Below the pieces are notes generated by a model. That model worked only from the letters and a program-made list of their open reading frames with translations, had not been told where the DNA came from and did no database searches. The position numbers and the translations under genes are program-made. Below are positions 9,505-20,329 of a DNA stretch of 64,000 nucleotides, piece by piece (positions within the stretch are counted from its first letter, which is position 1; each line of letters begins with the position of its first letter). The DNA is from Lactarius indigo (lineage: Eukaryota; Basidiomycota; Agaricomycetes; Russulales; Russulaceae). The stretch spans positions 23,780-87,779 of the forward strand of contig JAFKAC010000176.1 in the NCBI GenBank assembly GCA_025766275.1. Reading direction: 5' to 3'.

Positions 9505-10002
9505 TGTTACGTTTCGACCCTTACTGTACCGGTTGCAACTACGGCGGTAAGGTAGATTAGTTGCGGACTTACGATAGGCGATTATGAGTACAATAGGAGA
9601 TTGCGCGCAGATTGCTGACTGAGGACTATGCCACTAATACTAGTAGTAGTAGTATTAGGGTTCGAGCTACTTACGCGACACATTGGACGCTACATTACCG
9701 TGACTCATAGCAGCGCTTGAAAGCCTGCTCGACTTGTATTTAACTTGTCTTGTGAAGGCCAAGATGCACCATCTTGGTCTTCTTGAATCGTCACTTGTTC
9801 CTTCTCTCTCTCTCTCTCTCGCGCTCTCTCTATCGCCTCCTTTAAGACGGTGCACCTTCAAGTGTTCACCCCTGTCTACGCTTGGGCCTTCGCGTCTTCA
9901 AGATATTCGTCGAGCCTGGACTTTCGTGTCTTCAGGGCATCCGCTAAGTTGTTACCGCCTCTACAGCAGCTCAAGTCGAGCTAACGTCGTGACGACGTAA
10001 CA
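9505..10002 (+). repeat. 3' LTR of copy B (498 bp)
   Basis: The LTR starts TGTTACG and ends CGTAACA and is the inverted counterpart of 4537-5033. It contains a TATTTAA box (9737-9743) and, 34 bases on, ATCTTGGTCTT (9771-9781), the proposed start of R. A CT microsatellite occupies about 9801-9832. The first base after the LTR belongs to an interrupted DUF6589 exon. Confidence 0.88.
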
Positions 10003-12753
10003 GGTCATGTCTGGTGGCGCATGTTTGAGTGTTCGATGCGTGAGTTGAAACGCTTTCTCGACGATAACATGACAGCTTCGGAATACCTCGATCAGAGGTG
10101 ATTGCTTGCAGATATAGTCTATGTTTCTATTCGGACCACTTCCAGCGTAAATGACCTGGGTCTGTGTCAGCACACCGCGTCTCTGTCAGCCCATTGGGCT
10201 CTACTCCATCGACCACACACTCGAGACCTGCCGCGGAGTCTGACAACGCCGATGTCTGCCCTATCAAAGCCCGCCGCCTCCAGCGTCACTTCCCGTCTAG
10301 TCCTCCTCCGGTGCCTCAAGCACCGGCCACAACAATGGACACAATGACTCTGGCCGCATGACCAATGGTATAGTATCTCCAAAGTGATTTAACTGACCTT
10401 TGTGTATAGGTTATTATGTTCTACCAACCAGTCCACGGGTCGGAACGCATTCGGTTTCCCTGTGGGGTTGCACAGGATGTTCATCCGGACGATATGACTG
10501 CATTTGCTAACTGAGTGTCACATACGCTGACCCAATATGACCAGGTCTTACCTCAAATCTGCAGGGTATACATCGTGTAAGTTCCTCACAAACCTCGCCA
10601 ATTGAGAAGCATATTTATGTTTTCCTGTGCTAGAGAATGTATAGATCCACGGAATGAAGGAGGCCTCCACGCGTCCAACGTCGCCATTGTTTATCGCATT
10701 ACAGAGGTCAATATATAGAAGGTAATCCCGGTTGCGGAGAGCCTGGTTCTCGTACTGCTGGTCTCTGTCGCCTTCCGGTTTTGCGCGTGACTCGGATATG
10801 CCTTCCGTCGTCGCGACATACTTTCGGACGATATCCCTCGACATCTTGACTACCAGGTCCCATTCGGGTTTTGAGTTCGCGAATTCCTTCAGGTTTGTCA
10901 TTGCTGAGCCGGAGGAAGACGCCTCTGCCCGCCAGCACTCGAGGATGGCAGCGCGAAGCTCATGATGAACCACATCATGCATTCGTCGGAACCCGGGCTT
11001 TGTCACCAGTATGCTGGTCTCCCGTGGTCGTAAAATTCCAACATGCTGAAAACTGCTGTTGATGTCTTCGCGCCCTTCCTTACATTGAAGGTATGTCCTC
11101 CATAGTGCGTCGACACATGCCATCTTGTAGTGGAACAGTCCAGGTAAGAAAACGACATACTGAAACCGATTTTTAGGAGTGTCCTCAATCCGCCGCGAAT
11201 CCCTTATGGTGTCAAGACGTTCTTTTGTTAGAAGGTCTCCGTGAATCAACAGCACAAATTCGGAGATGTCGACATTTCCATGTGTGTTGAAGCCAGGTTC
11301 TGTCGGATCGCCCAGGCCACCCTGTCGAAGTAAGCTCTCCATAACCTCGACGTTTCCATCCACCGATGATTGCTTTATTTTCATCGACTTCATAGGTATT
11401 TGCTCGGTTTTCGAAAGTGGTATCTTAAGGACGGATTCGGGAGCCCCAAGCTGCTTTAAGAAATGCCCGAAATACTGACCATGATTGATCAGTATTTCGC
11501 GCACATGCCAGGCAAATGCCTCGCGCCGCGGGGTGAGCTCCTTCTCAGGTATACGGCGGTCATAAGTTCCCATCAGATGGAACTTTAACAAGTCAAATTC
11601 GTCAAAGGATACGGGTGAAGCTGACGGCGAAGGGTTGCGGGGGTCCACATTCCATAGGGCCGCAGAACACCGCAACGCATCAAGATTTTCCACGCCAATA
11701 AGTGGTATTGCCGTAGCAGATGTAGCGCTCACGAAAGACGAATGATGAGCAATTGTCGGTTCCGAGGTCTTGAAGTTGATATCAAAATTGTCGTATGCCA
11801 TAGCCACTTTGAGTGTGCGCAGACTTTGTCTGATTTTCTGCGCGCTGTCATTTGACATTGATTTCACAGCCCATTGGATGGATTTGATACTAATTGACAG
11901 CCCAGCGTGTGCAAGTACCTCTATGACGCGTTGAGGTACATTGGCAGAGTGGACGAACATCCCAATAATCCCTTGTAAGTGATTACAATTTTCGTTCGCG
12001 CTCTGTAGGATGATACTGATGCACACAACTGATTTCTAGTATTTCAAGTAGTTCATATGAGTATATCATCTACGACGTGTATTAATTAACTGAGGTATAG
12101 TAGTAACTCACGATGACTCGAATAGCTGTGTTCCGTGCCGATACGTCCTTGCGCGATCTCTTCCGAGGCCTCCTCTCGTCCTCTTGTTGGATACCTGAGT
12201 CACTGTCATCTCCAACAGCATCTATGTTTTCGTCGGCCGCGTCATCTTCACCAAGGTCTCCCAGGAGTTGCTCAGATATTTGAAAAAGCTCAGACAGGTT
12301 GAGGTTGCTTGGGTCGACCATGACAGACGAGCGGCGTTCATCGAGTGCTCCAAGCAGAGTGAAAACGACTCCCCATAGAGACGGGGCCAGTAGACGCAAC
12401 TTCCCCGCAAGCTGAGGCATGAAAGTGAGCTCAATTTGTTCCGCTGTCGCAGTGCTCGCACTGAAGTGAAGTCCGTTCTTTTTTTTTGTCATTTCTTCTA
12501 CCTCTGACCGTAGCGTTGACTGTGTGACCTGGAGAGCCCATGCAGACACAGACACAGATGTTGGGGTGTGACTGAGAAGGCGAGCGCATACGTTGACAGC
12601 ATCGAGCTCCAAGTCTTCCCGAGCTGATTGAACCATAAGATCATCCGGGTCGCACCATGAGAGAACGCTGGTGAACAAAGAAAATACTGAGTAACCATTG
12701 TCGGAGAGACACCGGAGCACAGTAGCGAGTTCAGGGTTTGTTCGGTTGTCCAT
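10003..12753 (-). pseudogene. DUF6589-domain gene, 3' end cut off by retrotransposon insertion
   Basis: Minus-strand exons that keep one frame are 12753-12112, 12035-10552, 10506-10398 and 10155-10003, 796 codons in all, starting at an ATG (MDNRTN). The introns are 76, 45 and 242 nt with GT-AG ends. The N-terminal part ends in a basic stretch (RRPRKRSRKD). The large second exon carries the family hallmarks IHGDLLTKERL and GLFHYKMACVDALWR, and the small exons carry NPTGKPNAFRPVDWL and VIYAGSGPNRNIDYI. The frame then runs into the LTR straight after an APPDMT motif, so the last exon is split by copy B. The rest should lie left of the window. DUF6589 proteins are widespread in Agaricomycetes and have no established function. 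Without copy B's insertion the gene looks intact. Confidence 0.82.
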
Positions 12754-13125
12754 CGGAATAGGGCACAGCAACGAAGATGTATACACCACATATACACGCG
12801 CAGATCCCAATGTCAAGCAAGCAATAAATTTATTATATTTTCCGAATACGGACACACACGTTTACATTAAAAAAACATAAGGATCGACACGAAAGAGCAC
12901 CATGCGTCACGCCCCGGGAGAAGCCGACACAAGTGTCCCCAGTCGGTGCATAGCGTAACGAGGCGCTGAAGTTGGGATAAAAAAGGAAGTTGGGTGTGGG
13001 AAAGCACACGTGATTGATTAGGAGCCTCTTACGCGGAGCATCGAAACGGGAAGGAGTCTGAAGCAACGCCAGCTTTACTGTAGGATTTCCCGAGTCGTGA
13101 CCATAGTATATCACGACACGTTTCG

Positions 13126-13741
13126 TCACACCTCGTCCGGTCCTAAAATAGAAGTCTCTTTGGACGACGAGGCAGCGCTTGAGGCGTCGTCTACAGGACG
13201 GAAGGAATTAGGGATGGCCTGAGGGACGGTGTTAGGTGTGGATAAGAGACTAAAGATGCGATCAGTGGCTTCTGCTTTTACAGCAGCCGTCGCACCTAGG
13301 GGGGAGAAGAAAGCATGACCTTGGGGGTCGAGACTGCCGGGTGCAAGATCACGAGATTCAGCGATCACAATAGACGCTTTGACGTCGTGATGAGGCAGTA
13401 GCTCGTCTTCGGGAAGCATGTAGCCTACGTATGATCAGGTTTGGGTATGGATGAGGTCGTTGTATTATAGACGATTGAAGGGGAAGCAGTGAATGGAACT
13501 GGTTCGTCGTGATGATGTGAGATTGCAGGTGTGAGATTACAGGAGAAGAGGTCGTCGGTATAACAACGCTACCTGTAAGAATAACGTTGCACGGAGGCAC
13601 GATAGCAGGCCTGAGCTGAGGAGAGCATTCTGTTAGATAGGGATCCAACATCCGAAACGCACTATCGACGGTACGTGACCAGTAAGAAATCGGAGACGCG
13701 CTGACGACTACAGCGGTAACTGTCCGGTGACATCCCATCAC
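13126..13741 (-). CDS. Small two-exon hypothetical protein or gene fragment
   Basis: Two minus-strand blocks join in frame: 13741-13573 and 13424-13126, across a 148-nt GT-AG intron. They give 155 codons beginning MMGCHRTVTAVVV and ending GPDEV. The sequence contains RPAIVPPCNVILTG at the junction and GSLDPQGHAFFSPLG after it, which look like constrained protein, but I do not recognise the family. The start overlaps the stop of the F-box gene at 13738, so it may be the 3' remainder of a longer gene whose front was replaced by the F-box copy. Confidence 0.4.
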
Positions 13742-15204
13742 CCCACTCGTCCAGCTGAACCTCGCAACAACTTCACCAACCCCTTTGACATGTTCTCGAG
13801 CTCCTCCTCTGCAGACACCACTTTCGGGGATGGCGCGACATCGCCCTCAGTAGAGCTTGGGAGTCGTACTATGCTGCGTGCCAGGGTGTCCCCAGTTATT
13901 GCGTACTGAGGCGATGAGTTGTCGAGTTTGGGGCCCATAATCCGTACCCTTTGTAGTGCTGGCAACACAACGGGGGCCTTGTTTACCTTCCACGCACTGC
14001 CTAATACATCCACACTGGTGGGAGAGAGCTCCAGCTCTTCGATCTCGGGAAGATTCTCTAGAAGCTTCCACCAATATGACTTCGGTAGGGCGGGAGTGAG
14101 TGAATCGATCACGAGATTGCGCACCCGTGCCGCACCGAGCGCGTCACACAGCGCGAACAAGTCGCGCAAATTTTCTCTTGAAAGCCTAGCCGCTCTCCAT
14201 TCCGTATAGAGACAGAACTCGGCGTCTTCCCAGGTCGTAGCCGCATTCCCAGTCCACAGGCGAAACCAGCCTTCCTTCTGCGTTCCTGAGAAATGGATGT
14301 GGAGTCTGTTTGTGGCTTCGACGACTGGTAAAAGGTCGTCGATGGAATACATATCGAAGAACTTGCTATGAAACGCTGACGAAGGGAGCTCCAGCCGCCT
14401 CCTTGCGCCCACTTGCAACAAAAGCAGTTGATTCAGCACTATAAATTGATCAGGGGGAGTTGCGCTGACAACGAGATCCATTAGTTGTGGCATTTGAACT
14501 GGTGAGGCGCGCAATGTGTCCATGTCTTGGTTCATGTCTCCAATTATCCAGTGCGGGTAACCAGTTCGAGACTCAAAATATGTGAGTGCAGGCATCTGAC
14601 GAAGGATGTCGAGAAGGTCAGAGGGCGAGGTGGATTCACTGCTCGTAAAATGGGTGACACCACGGAGCAGCCAGTGAGGCGCGGGAATGTAGCCGCCGGT
14701 TATCTGTAAGCGGCGAATCGGTGCATTCCCACCAAACAGGTCGCCAGGGAGGGTGCAATATTCATGAATGCATAAGGAAAGGCTCTGAATGGGTAGCGAG
14801 CGGCGAAGTGAATTTATGACGGGGAGGACGGTATGAGAGGAAGGTCCTGTAAGGCAGAGAGAACGGATTCGCGTGAAACCTGTGAGAAGTCGGATAATAT
14901 CTCGATAACTGGTCCCGGTATCTGGCCATGTAGGGGCAACGCGAATGTCGAAGTCCATCAGCAAAGTTCGGGAGCGCTCAATGAAGACCTCGATCCAACG
15001 TAATGATAATCCAGGGGTGACGGAGGTCCATAGTAAGCTATGGCTGAGTGCAACTGTACGCCAATGACGACAGACACGAGTGATAGGTAACCAAGCAGGA
15101 TATGGGAGAAATTTGCCATCGGGCATCTCTGTGCAGAAGGTAGAGATGTGCGCAAGGAGTTCTGCTGGGACCGCGCGCAAAGTGGCAACGCAAGGACGAT
15201 ACAA
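13738..15204 (-). CDS. F-box/LRR-like protein 1, start codon apparently lost
   Basis: This single open frame has an F-box-like N-terminus (LRAVPAELLAHISTFCTE, then the WLPITRVCRHWRTVAL core and LLWTSVTPGLSLRW). About 400 residues of irregular leucine-rich sequence follow. F-box proteins link Skp1-Cullin ubiquitin ligases to targets through the C-terminal part; the target here is unknown. It is the closest relative of the F-box gene at 27907-29535 and shares its tail (STEGD...SAE.ELE.MS.GL). In that relative the protein starts MNRGQD; the aligned codon here is ACG at 15241-15243, and no in-frame ATG precedes the F-box. Either an upstream exon supplies the start or the gene has lost it. Confidence 0.68.
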   Translation of the reverse strand: MYRPCVATLRAVPAELLAHISTFCTEMPDGKFLPYPAWLPITRVCRHWRTVALSHSLLWTSVTPGLSLRWIEVFIERSRTLLMDFDIRVAPTWPDTGTSYRDIIRLLTGFTRIRSLCLTGPSSHTVLPVINSLRRSLPIQSLSLCIHEYCTLPGDLFGGNAPIRRLQITGGYIPAPHWLLRGVTHFTSSESTSPSDLLDILRQMPALTYFESRTGYPHWIIGDMNQDMDTLRASPVQMPQLMDLVVSATPPDQFIVLNQLLLLQVGARRRLELPSSAFHSKFFDMYSIDDLLPVVEATNRLHIHFSGTQKEGWFRLWTGNAATTWEDAEFCLYTEWRAARLSRENLRDLFALCDALGAARVRNLVIDSLTPALPKSYWWKLLENLPEIEELELSPTSVDVLGSAWKVNKAPVVLPALQRVRIMGPKLDNSSPQYAITGDTLARSIVRLPSSTEGDVAPSPKVVSAEEELENMSKGLVKLLRGSAGRVG

Positions 15205-15243
15205 TGAGGGTGGAAAATTTGGAGCGTTTTGATCCTGGTTCGT

Positions 15244-15659
15244 ATGTCGTTGTCTATGAAAACAATTTTAAAGAGACGCCGCATACGCAAAAGTCGATGA
15301 GCATACTGTGCATGAGAGCGGTTCCGTCGTGATCGTTGGGCCGGTTTCTGCAACAGCGTTGTTCGCCTTTTTGTTCCCATGATGTCTCTAGCTTGTGATG
15401 GTGGTGTCCGTCGAAGAAAAAAAAAGCCACTGAGCTCGATAGATGACAGGGGGGTGTCAAAACGGCACGTGAGTGCGAAGGCTTCTCCTATAGTGGAGTC
15501 CAATTTGCCACCCGGATCCGGGTGTTACCCATTATTTCCCAGAGTCCATTTGCTCAAATAGGTACAGTACTTCCTCTGCTAACTCATATCCCGCCGAAAA
15601 GGTGAAAGTACGTAGTAGCCGTCCCCGCTACTCTTACAAATAAGAACTACCGTTCTGGG
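15244..15659. other. Intergenic gap between F-box genes 1 and 2
   Basis: No convincing coding sequence is seen. An A-rich run (about 15416-15425) is present. The open frames here lack domain signal. Confidence 0.5.
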
Positions 15660-17476
15660 TTACACGTACACCCATTCGTCCCCGATGTCCACCTGAGCTC
15701 GCTTCCGCAACGCTTCCAACGCTTCGTCATCTACCTCGCACCCAACCAACACGACCTCGAGCCCATACCGCCCCTTCACAACTGCCACCAACTCCGCACC
15801 CACATTCACGTGTGCAGACTCATGTGCGCGTGCTACGGCCGAGCCATTGCCGGAAAGGCGCTTAAAATTCCACAAGACGGCGCCATCTGGGGGCGTGGCC
15901 GCGTATCGGACGGTGTTCTGGACGACGGAGATCTTCTGGAGGTCAGGGAGAAGGGTGTTTGCGGACGAGGCGAGCACACGGAGGACTGAGATGCATGCGG
16001 GGCCGCTGCGATGCAGGCGCAGGGTCCGTACCGATGGCAGCGCAGCGAGCAGGGCCTGCCAGTGTGCCGCGACGTCCGGCGTTTCCGATGCAACGTCCTC
16101 GAACGTATTTTTCTCACGCCCACCTGCATCGAGGATTGCGCTCTCGGGAGCGATAATGAGGTCCTCGACGCGAGCAGTGCGGAGGTGCGCACATAGGCCC
16201 GCGAGATGGAAGAATGGGCTGGAATGGTCGAGCAGGCTGCCCCCGCCGTGCGGGTCGACGGGACTGTGTTGCCAGTCGATATGGAACAAGAAAAGTGCAT
16301 CCTCGCGCGCAGCCGCGCTGGTATCGGCGCGCTCAGACCCCCTTCGCGACCATACCTCGAACGAGCCGCGCGCGGGACCGCCGATCACGCGCGCGACCCG
16401 CAGGTCACCGTCACCTGAGCCTGGTGCGGAGTCACGTGGGATGATAACGGCTCCAGTGGGGGTGGGGGTGCGCAAGCTCGCGAGCATGTTCGCCCAGCGG
16501 TCCCAGCTCGGGACGGCCCATGCGCGCCAGAAGAAATGTCTGCGGAGGGTGGGGGGAGCATCGATATGGGCCGAAAGGATTATGAAGCGGCGCGGGGTGG
16601 TGTCGCGGAAGGAGAAGAGAGAGAGACGTGGCAGCACAACGCGTGGCGTAGGTGGCATCTCTGGGTCCTCCTCTTCCCATACCGCACGACAGTGTGGTAT
16701 GTGTAGCATTTCGAGCTGAGGCATCGCCCGCAGTGCGTCGAGCAGCTCGGGCAGGGCAATGTCCGCGCCAGTCGTGAAGTGCGTGATGCCGGCGAGGAGC
16801 CAGCGCGGCGCGCGGATGTGTGCGTCGCATGCGAACGTGAGGCGGCGGAAATGTGGGGCCTTGCCTCCGAACAGGGCCTCTGGGAGGTCGACGGGCTGTC
16901 CGCTGTCGATGACGCAGAGTTCTAGTGATTCAAGGGGGGAAGGGCTGCGGAGGCGGTCGAGGACGCGGAGGATGTCCGCGCGGAGGCCGACGAGGCGGAG
17001 AGTGCGTATCCTGGAAGCAGCGAAAAGCAACTCCGAAGCGGCGAGCGGGTGGAGGCCGTTGATATGCGAGGAGCTGATGTGGATGTCTATGCGGACAGGG
17101 AGCGGGGAAGAGCGCTCCATCATGGCCAGTGACCATGAAATGGAAAGACCCGGCGTGATGGACGACCAGAGTTCGTGTAGGCCGAGCGCGGCTGAGCGCC
17201 AGTAGCGACAGACATGTGATATCGCTATCCAGTGCGGTCGAGAAGGCGGGTTGCCTCCTTCCGACACATATTGTTCCGCTAACAATAGAAAGATCTTCTG
17301 AAGTATTTCTACAGGGAGCTGGAGGCCCACGTGCCTGTACGTCCGACTCGTGAGTGTCAGAAAGAACAGGCTCAATACTCGACGTACGAGGGAGGGGTAG
17401 GATTCTTCCACAACGAGAAGGTATTGAGGGCGATCTTCAAGCTACCGGTCCCAAGTGTGACTCCTTGAGAAAGCAT
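15660..17476 (-). CDS. F-box/LRR-like protein 2 (two exons, 587 aa)
   Basis: The long frame ending at 15660 has no ATG before its F-box. A better model begins at the ATG at 17476 (MLSQGVTLGTGSL), leaves at a GTACGT donor after 17388, and re-enters at 17334 after ACAG, joining S|HVGLQLPVEILQKIF. The 89-nt first exon and the intron position match F-box gene 3 exactly. After the F-box come HWIAISHVCRYWRSAAL and ELWSSITPGLS, then a leucine-rich region to residue 587. A glycine-rich insertion lies around 16250-16420. It is probably a substrate adaptor of an SCF ubiquitin ligase; the substrate is unknown. It is clearly paralogous to gene 3, sharing conserved blocks such as FGGKAPHFRRLTF. Confidence 0.78.
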
Positions 17477-18537
17477 CACGATGACGAATGCGGAGACGGA
17501 CTAGGGGAAGTCCTGAAGGGAGCCCGCTTTTTAAAGGTGCTCGAGTCAGGTACTCGCCACGATTGCTGTCCCTCCAGAATGACGTGTCCTGGTACGGTGA
17601 ACGTAATGAACAGCTAGCTGGCTGCATGCACAAGGCGGTGCCCATCAACTGCGGTGAACAATGGCAGGAATGAGACAGCGCCTAAGTGTCAGGGACATTG
17701 TTGAAATACGTGGCTGACTCGGGCCCGGGGGCGTCAACATGACACTAACTGTTAGGGCACTGCGGAGACCGGACCGGCTTAGACCTGCGCTATTACACGG
17801 ACTCGGACTCGCCACTGGCACTGTGCGACTCGTCGCTTCTCTTCGGAAAGGGTCTAACGAAGAAAAATAAGTGGTAGTAGTCGAATAAATTCCCTTGTAG
17901 ATTCATCTGACTCGTAAATGACGAAGCCATGTCTCGAGCCATGGGATGGATCCTTCAGCACCGTTACGGCGTCTGTAAGGGCGTCTGTATCGCCGGTTGT
18001 TTCTCAGGCTGTTTCTAATAACTTTCTGACAATCCACACAAAGTTCATTCGGGGATTCCCCCACTCATATGAAACGTTAAACGGTGGGACACAAAAGCAG
18101 GATAGTCAATTGAGCAAGGATTTGCCCTTACCATCGGGTTAATCTATAACGATGTTCAAGTTGGCCTGCGCTGAGGCTGGAAGTGTATATGCCAGTGCAC
18201 CGCAGGGCTAGACACGATGTACCGTATATTTCCTCAATAAGTGGCCTTTTCGGGCGTCGTAAAACCGTTATGAATGGTTAGAGCGAACAGAATCCAAAGT
18301 AAATATGCTTTGCGATGGAGAATGTGGGACAGAGGCTGAGGTTGTGAACCGTGTTGCCTCACCCTCAGGAAGTGCGTGGTTCCAGTAGCTCCGAGTGTGT
18401 GCCAGTCGGTTCTGGTCGATGCTCAATGCAGTCGCCGAACAAGACCGTAAAGCCCCGTTCCTCGAACTGGGGAACGGCGAAGAAATCCTTCCTACTCATA
18501 ACATAATAAAGCTACAAGTAATATACCAAAGTCACAT
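17477..18537. other. Intergenic region between F-box genes 2 and 3
   Basis: About 1.06 kb with no supported gene. It is AT-richer than the F-box coding DNA, and no repeat or RNA gene was recognised. Promoter elements of gene 2 must lie at its left end. Confidence 0.5.
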
Positions 18538-20329
18538 TTATGGTTGCATGTACATCAATACGTCCCCAATATCTACTCGAGCTCGCTTGCTCAACGCCTC
18601 TAGTGCTCCCTCATCTACCTCACACCCGACTAGAACTACCTCCAGCCCAGACCGCCCGCTCACAGCCTGCAAGAGCTCTGCACCGACATTCGCCTGCACG
18701 AGCCCGCGGCTAGTCATATCAGAACTAGCATCGGCGCCATAAACGCTGGTGCCACCCCAGCGCACATCAGAGGCAGTGCCGTATCGGACGGTACTCTGGA
18801 CCACGAAGACTCTCTGGAGGTGCGGCAGGACAGCGGCAGAGGAAGAGATCGCGCGGAGGACTAAAAGGCATGCGGGGCTGCCTCGGTACAGGCGCAAGGT
18901 CTTCACCGACGGCAGCGCGGCAAGTAGCACTTGCCACCGCTCCAAGACTTCCAGTGCGTCCTGCACGCCAGTCCTGTGCCCGATGACGGTTGAAGTCTCG
19001 GGCGCTACGGTGAGGTCAACGACACGGGTGGTGCGGAGGTGCGCGCACAGGTTCGCAAGGTGGAAGAACGGGAGAAGCTCATCGATCGGGCCTTCTCCGT
19101 CGGGAATGAAGACGCGGAGGCGCTGCCATTCGGCGCGGAACAGGAAGAGCGCGTCTTCGCACGCGAAATGACCGGCGTTGGCATGGGCGCTCTCAGGGCC
19201 CGCCCGGGACCATACTTCGAATGAGCCTTGCTCATGCCCGCCCGTCACCTGTGCGAACCGCAGTCCACCGTCGTCAGTGCCCGGTGCAGAGTCGGTAGGA
19301 ATGATGGCTTGCATAGCCGTGAACATGTCACCCCAGTCCTCCCATCCCGGGATGAGAAATACACGCCAGAAGAAGTGTCTGCGGATTGTGGGCGGCGCGT
19401 CTATGCACGAGGAAACGATCACGAGGCGGCGTGGGGTGTTGTCGCAGAAGGAGAGGAGCGAAAGACGCGGTAGCACCGCGCAGGGTAGCAGCACCTGCTC
19501 GGGCACATCTCGGTCACCCCGTTCATTGAGGAGGTGTACTACACGCAGCGTCTGGAGCTGCGGCATCGCCTGGAGTGGGAGGAGAAGCTCGTGCAGCGAG
19601 ACGCTCGCGCTGGTCGTGAAGTGTGTGATGCCTGCAAGGAGCCAGACCGGCGCTCGGATACATGTAGGTGTTTCAAACGTGAGGCGGCGGAGATGCGGCG
19701 TATCTCTGTCACACATGGCCTCTGGGAGGTCGACGGGCCCTCCCATGCGGGTCATCCAAAGGCTGAGTGACTCGAGTGAAGACCGACTGGAGAGGCGATC
19801 GAGGACTTTGAGGACGTTGGAGGGGTGGCCTGAAAGACGGAGGCTGCGGATCCTGGATGCGGAAGGGAGTAGCTCAGAGGCAGCGAGAGATTCGAACCCG
19901 CCGGCGAAGAAGGGGCGGATGCGCATGTCAATGCGCATAGGGAGCGGAGCAGAGCGCTCCACCATGGCCCGCGACCAAGAAAAGGAGAGGCCCGGGGTGA
20001 TAGACGACCAGAGTTCTGGCTGGCCGAGTGCGGCCGAGCGCCAGAAGCGACAGACATACGTTATCGCTATCCAATCTGGTCGACCATGAAGGGATTCTCG
20101 TGCAACGTAAAGATCCACCAAAAAAAGAAAGATCTTCTGAAGGAGCTCAGGGGGGAGCTGGAGGGCTATGCGCCTGCACGCCAGTGCGGCATATTTCAGA
20201 ACAGAACGTAAAGACTCCGAATCGATGACACTTAACATACGAGGGTGGTGAGAGATTTCTCCGTAGTGTGGTATTCAAGGCATTATTCAGGCTTCCTATT
20301 CTAACCGCGTCTTCTCTGGCCAACATCAT
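18538..20329 (-). CDS. F-box/LRR-like protein 3 (two exons, 574 aa)
   Basis: The best model starts at the tandem ATGs 20329/20326 (MMLAREDAVRIGSLNNAL). It has an 89-nt first exon (20329-20241), a 67-nt intron with a GTATGT donor and GCAG acceptor, and a second exon from 20173 to the stop at 18538. The junction gives S|RIALQLPPELLQKIF, the start of the F-box. An alternative single-exon reading from the ATG at 20238 also exists, but it lies inside the proposed intron. WIAITYVCRFWRSAAL and a leucine-rich C-terminal region follow. It is closely related to gene 2 along its length, including the final VGCEVDEGALEALSKRA block. A function in ubiquitin ligase targeting is inferred from the F-box only. 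Confidence 0.78.

Larger units (their letters stand above)
5034..10002 (+). mobile_element. Ty3/Gypsy chromovirus, copy B (5' part displaced, pol decayed)
   Basis: Copy B starts abruptly in the middle of the protease region. It continues through RT, RNase H, integrase, chromodomain, an extra downstream reading frame, a polypurine tract and a complete 3' LTR. Gag, the protease active site and the 5' LTR are not in the window. They probably lie to the left, on the other side of copy A, which interrupts this copy. The 3' LTR ends at 10002 and the next bases continue a coding exon of a DUF6589 gene on the minus strand, so copy B itself inserted into that gene. GGTCA at 10003-10007 is the candidate right-hand target-site duplicate. 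Confidence 0.87.

Noticed and set aside
15847..16719. A 290-codon plus-strand frame.
   Set aside because: It is the antisense of F-box gene 2; an equivalent antisense frame (19178-20089) occurs in gene 3 for the same compositional reason.
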